DNA of 64,000 nucleotides from Chrysophaeum taylorii (lineage: Eukaryota; Sar; Pelagophyceae; Pelagomonadales; Pelagomonadaceae): NCBI GenBank assembly GCA_029834535.1, contig JAQMWT010000524.1, positions 496,001 through 560,000 of the forward strand, given 5' to 3'. Under the pieces are notes generated by a model. It ran no database searches, had not been told where the DNA came from, and saw only the letters and a list, made by a program, of their open reading frames with translations. The first letter of the stretch is position 1. Each line of letters begins with the position of its first letter. Below are positions 60,459 through 64,000 of the stretch, piece by piece. The position numbers were made by a program, and so were the translations under genes.

Positions 60459-61151
60459 CTACTCGACGTGGCGTTGGACGAGGCGGATTAGGAGGTTCTT
60501 GGTGTCGGCGTCGGGGTAGTTGAGGGCAAACATCGCGGGGGTCCAGTTGTGGTAGTCGCGGACGCAGGTCGAGACCCCCCGGGACACGAGCTCCCGCAAG
60601 GCGGCCGCGGAGCCGTTCTTGCAGGCGAGATGGGCTGGACGAGCCCCGTCGTAATCGACGGCTTCGATGTCTGCGCCGAGGTCGACCAGCGCGGCGACTG
60701 CGGTCGGCTGGTCAGCCGCGGCGGCGTCGTGGAGCGCCGTCTGGTTCCAAATGTTCCGGGAGTCGACGCCGGCGCCAGCCCTCGCGAGCGCCCGGCATAG
60801 GGGCGCGTCGCCCGCCATCGCCGCCACCGCGAGACACGCGACGCCGTTTCGGTTTTTCCAGCCCGCGTCCGCCCCAGCGTCCAAGAGCGCGTACGCCTCG
60901 CGCCGCCGCCCGGCGGCGCAGCACGCGAACAGCTCGTGCCCGAGAGACTCGAATTGTTCGCGCTTCTTCGAGGCTTGAGGTGCGGCCGGCGGAGGTTGCT
61001 TGCGCAACCCCAGCAACGTGAACGGACCCTCGGGCCGCGTCGCAACCGGCGTCATAGCCTCGAAGTACCCCTGTTCCAGCCACGCCCGCATCTGCGCCGC
61101 GGGAAAGGGCCCCTGGACGCCACCTTGAGGGTCAAGAAAGTAGTACGTCAT
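60459..61151 (-). CDS. GYF-domain plus ankyrin-repeat protein
   Basis: 230 residues, ATG at 61149-61151, single exon. The N-terminus (YYFLDPQGGVQGPFPAAQMR, then AWLEQGYF) is a GYF domain pattern (W/Y-x-Y...G-P-F/Y-x3-M-x-x-W...G-Y-F), a binder of proline-rich peptides. Residues about 75-225 hold four ankyrin repeats (for example NQTALHDAAAADQPTAVAAL, then VDLGADIEAVDYDGARPAHL). Both parts are protein-binding, so this is an adaptor. GYF proteins often act near splicing or translation factors; the partner here is unknown. It is the only gene between the giant LOV gene and SPB1. The GYF call is strong by pattern. Confidence 0.82.
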   Translation of the reverse strand: MTYYFLDPQGGVQGPFPAAQMRAWLEQGYFEAMTPVATRPEGPFTLLGLRKQPPPAAPQASKKREQFESLGHELFACCAAGRRREAYALLDAGADAGWKNRNGVACLAVAAMAGDAPLCRALARAGAGVDSRNIWNQTALHDAAAADQPTAVAALVDLGADIEAVDYDGARPAHLACKNGSAAALRELVSRGVSTCVRDYHNWTPAMFALNYPDADTKNLLIRLVQRHVE

Positions 61152-62493
61152 ATCATCATTACCCTAGCACCAAATTCGTCTGATGATGATGTCAGCCCTT
61201 TCGGCATCGGCACCGTCCGCCGCCTCGTGCGTGTGGCATGCTCGACATCTCCGAGGCGTTGTATCCCGTTGCGGTCGGTGGCCCCACGCGTCCAATCGCA
61301 GTTCCTGCAATGAGTTCAAGCGGCGGACAGTCGCGGACTAACACGACGACGTCAATGCTAGTAATTAATAATAAGCTGCGGGCCCACTTGTTGTTGAACG
61401 GCTGGGTGGCGTCCCGGGTGGCAGTCTACCCGCCTCGCTCGCGCCACCTTGGACTCTCGCGAGGGCGACCAGCAAGACGATCTAACTTGCCTGCTTGGCG
61501 ACGCTCGAGGCTGGTACGCGCGTTTTGGAATGCTATCTCTGGTTGGGCTATCGACGCTCGATATCCAATCTAGCGGCGAGGACCTTCGCCTGCTGAACAA
61601 GTGCGTTGGGTCTGTGTCTCGTCGATCACCCCACCGCATCCAGTCCCCCCTTGCCGGCATCCCAGTTGACCCCGACAGCCTCGTCATCCGCAAACGGCGA
61701 GCCCGTCGGGTCTACCGGGGGCACCTATCTACTTCCCCGCCTCGGTCCTCGGTTCTACCGACTCCTGCATCTGCGCGAGGTGAGCCACCACCTCCGTGGC
61801 GCGGGCTGCTCTCGAGGAGGATGCACGGGGCGAAATCACCGGTACGACGCTGGCTTACCCCGACTCCTCTGACCAGCTCGTCGACGTTCCTCTCGTCGTC
61901 CGCGACTTCGTCTCCAAGCGCTGACCCCACCCCTCCGACACCAGTGCTCATACCCCAGCTCCAACGTGCCGCGAAGCATCTCGGGTCGCGGCGTCCCCGT
62001 GAGATCATCGCTTCTCCTCCACTTTGTCTCTTTCTGTGCTGCTCGCATTAATTAGGGGCACCGACGACACCATTCTTGACGCATACCTGCAAGAAAGATC
62101 CTCCGCACCCACGGCCGTAAAATTAGCAGCACGGGCCGTCTGGCGCGATGACATGCTCGGCCACCCTCCTCCGCGAGGCCGGCATCAAACCAATCCGAGG
62201 TCTTCTTCGGTCGTCGCCCCTGCCGTCTGCTCGCGCTGGTATCGAAAGCCGCCCGCGCCCAGCGGGATGTGTCGCAGTCCCGCACGCGTGCGGCAGGACG
62301 CGTTGTTGCCCTGCGGGCGTGGCCCCGGGGCCCTCTCTTCGTCCGCCCCACGGCTCGGCGACGACCCCGGTTAGGAGGTCTCCTCGTAGTACACGCGAGC
62401 TCTCTCGACCGCGCAACCCCTCCTACTAGAGATCCGATTCGATTTCCCCGTATCACCGAAACACCCGCGACGTAGCTTTTTTTTTTTCGAGCG
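61152..62493. other. Divergent spacer upstream of SPB1
   Basis: About 1.3 kb between the divergent GYF-ankyrin and SPB1-like starts. No gene is supported. A T-run (TTTTTTTTTTC, 62477-62488) lies directly upstream of the SPB1 start. Confidence 0.45.
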
Positions 62494-64000
62494 ATGGGAA
62501 AGAAGGCGAAGCGGATCGACCGCAACGACAAGTGGTATGTGCTCGCGAAGGAGCAGGGGTACCGGTCGCGCGCCGCGTTCAAGCTCGCGCAGATAAACAA
62601 GGAGTTCGGAATTCTGTCGGAGAAGACGCGGTTGGTGCTGGACCTGTGCGCCGCGCCGGGGGGTTGGTCGCAGGTGGCTGCCAAGTGCGTGTCGCGGGAG
62701 TGCGGTGTGATCGCGGTGGATCTGCTGCCGATCCGGGCCATCACCGGGGTGCGGACGATCGTGGGGGACATCACGTCGAAGGAGACGCACGACGCGGTGA
62801 AGCGCGAGGTGCGGTCGATGGTCGGCAAGAGTCGGTCGGTAGACGTAGCTCTGTGCGACGGCGCTCCCAACGTCGGTGCCGCCTACAACAAGGACGCCTT
62901 CGTGCAGAACGAGATCTCGCTGCTTGCCCTCAAGTGCGCGGTGGAGTGCGGCCTTTCGCAGGGCGCCGCGTTCGTGACCAAGGTGTACCGCGGCAAGGAC
63001 TACAACGCGCTCTCGTGGGCGTTCGGTCGGCTCTTCGAGCGCGTGCGGGCCTTCAAACCCCCGGCCTCGCGGGCCCAGTCGGCGGAGATTTTTGTGGTCT
63101 GCGAGAATTATCTCGCCCCCAGGGTCGACCCCAAGCTCCTGGACCCCAAGTCGGTCTTTGGAGACCTCGACCGTCCGGCGCCCTCGCTCAGCGTCGCGCA
63201 CCCAAAATACGGCCAACGCCGGCGCCAGCGCGACGGCTACGACGGAGAATTGCTGGCCCCCAAGGAAGCGACCGCGCGCGACTTTATCGCCGCGGCAGAC
63301 CCGGGCCGCTTCTTGGCCGAGCACGCGTGCTTGACGGACTTGCCCGACAATACGTCGGACGAGGTTCGCGATTTGGCCGCCGATCTGAGGTTGCTCGGTC
63401 GTGCCGACATGCGCGTCCTTCTCAGGTGGCGCGACAAGCACCACCGCAAGGCGCCTGCTGTTGTTGTTGTTGGTCCTGAGGAAGAGGAGGAGGAAGATGC
63501 CTCGGTGGACTCGGAGGGCGAGGTGGAGGCTTCGATCGGCCGCGAGAAGGCGCACCTCGCGGCCGTCGCGAGGCGCGACGACAAGCGCCGGCGGCGCCAC
63601 GACGCCAAGCAACGCGCGCGGGCGGCCGTTGGGATCACCGAAGAGTCGGCGGTGGAGCTCGAGGACCAGGAGGTCTTCGCGTTTAGCGCTGTCAACCAGC
63701 TCGACACCCTCGGCCAGGCCACGCTCGAGGAGGAGGAGGAAAACGAGGCGACGGCCGAGAAGAAGAAGAAGAAGAAGAGCGACGAGAAAAAAGTGCAGCG
63801 GTTCGCGGAGTACGAAACGGAGGGTGCGCGGGCGCTGGAGATCGAGGAGCAGCTGGATGGGGCCTTCGAGGCGTACCTCGAGCGCAAGGGAGGCAAGGAA
63901 CACTCGCGGCTCGCGAAGAAGCGCAAGAGGGACGCGATCGCCGCGGAGAAAATGGCCGACGACCTCGCGGCGGCCGACGGCGACGTCGGAACCTACGTCG
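62494..64000 (+). CDS. SPB1: Spb1/FTSJ3-type rRNA 2'-O-methyltransferase (5' part)
   Basis: The frame is open from ATG 62494 to the window end (502 full codons), so the C-terminal Spb1 domain is outside. The N-terminal FtsJ/RrmJ fold shows motif I LDLCAAPGGWSQ (49-60) and the K-D-K-E catalytic set at about Lys30, Asp122, Lys163 and Glu198 (RSRAAFKL, CDGAPNVG, TKVYRG, SAEIFVV). After it come LLGRADMRVLLRWRDKHHRK of the middle Spb1 region and a lysine/glutamate-rich stretch. Yeast Spb1 methylates a universally conserved guanosine in the A-loop of the large-subunit rRNA during nucleolar 60S assembly. The length and order fit Spb1/FTSJ3 rather than the short mitochondrial or bacterial RrmJ. No intron was seen in this part. 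Confidence 0.93.
   Translation, partial: MGKKAKRIDRNDKWYVLAKEQGYRSRAAFKLAQINKEFGILSEKTRLVLDLCAAPGGWSQVAAKCVSRECGVIAVDLLPIRAITGVRTIVGDITSKETHDAVKREVRSMVGKSRSVDVALCDGAPNVGAAYNKDAFVQNEISLLALKCAVECGLSQGAAFVTKVYRGKDYNALSWAFGRLFERVRAFKPPASRAQSAEIFVVCENYLAPRVDPKLLDPKSVFGDLDRPAPSLSVAHPKYGQRRRQRDGYDGELLAPKEATARDFIAAADPGRFLAEHACLTDLPDNTSDEVRDLAADLRLLGRADMRVLLRWRDKHHRKAPAVVVVGPEEEEEEDASVDSEGEVEASIGREKAHLAAVARRDDKRRRRHDAKQRARAAVGITEESAVELEDQEVFAFSAVNQLDTLGQATLEEEEENEATAEKKKKKKSDEKKVQRFAEYETEGARALEIEEQLDGAFEAYLERKGGKEHSRLAKKRKRDAIAAEKMADDLAAADGDVGTYV

Overview
The window is nuclear DNA from a compact, GC-rich, intron-poor eukaryote. The best guess is a photosynthetic marine stramenopile such as a pelagophyte. 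The clues are long intronless ORFs with GC-rich third positions, a few very short introns (35 to about 107 nt), LOV photoreceptor domains, a BCCT osmolyte transporter, a fragment with ANTAWAF-type organelle RNA-binding repeats, an Spb1-type rRNA methyltransferase, and remnants of hAT and non-LTR elements. The lineage is an inference; no rRNA or tRNA gene was seen that could test it.

The layout alternates dense GC-rich gene islands with gene-poor, decayed stretches. Island 1 (1-4.6 kb) holds a large type I membrane glycoprotein running off the left edge, a small coiled-coil protein and a zinc-binding protein. From 4.6 to 14 kb there is mostly decayed DNA: one small two-exon gene at 8.5 kb, a cluster of a G-rich repeat motif, a degenerate tandem array, a retroelement zinc-knuckle remnant and an OPR-like pseudogene. 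A GAF-RING gene sits at 14 kb, followed by more decayed DNA. Island 2 (18.3-24.4 kb) is tightly packed: BCCT transporter, gluconokinase-like P-loop kinase, a calpain-like protein with all three catalytic residues replaced, a B-box protein starting 18 bp away, and a convergent neighbour 3 bp from its stop. An ABC half-transporter with three introns (25.7-27.5 kb) is followed by about 4.8 kb of repeats. Island 3 (32.3-41 kb) carries an orphan gene, an IQ-motif protein, a protein kinase, a CCCH/U-box-like/Smr protein and a coiled-coil RING protein. From 41 to 44.9 kb come a second copy of a dispersed repeat and a hAT remnant. Island 4 (44.9-64 kb) has an ankyrin-array gene with a premature stop, a secreted PI-PLC-X-like protein, one giant gene, a GYF-ankyrin protein and the start of SPB1.

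The standout is the giant gene at 48122-59863 (minus strand): a single 3913-residue ORF with eight LOV domains, all retaining the photoactive cysteine, each preceded by an RGS or RGS-like domain. The layout is two tandem sets of four RGS-LOV modules, then an acidic, repetitive disordered linker and a long coiled coil. It looks like a multi-site blue-light receptor wired to G-protein or membrane signalling. The other genes look like ordinary housekeeping, signalling and ubiquitin-related genes without an evident operon-like relation to it.
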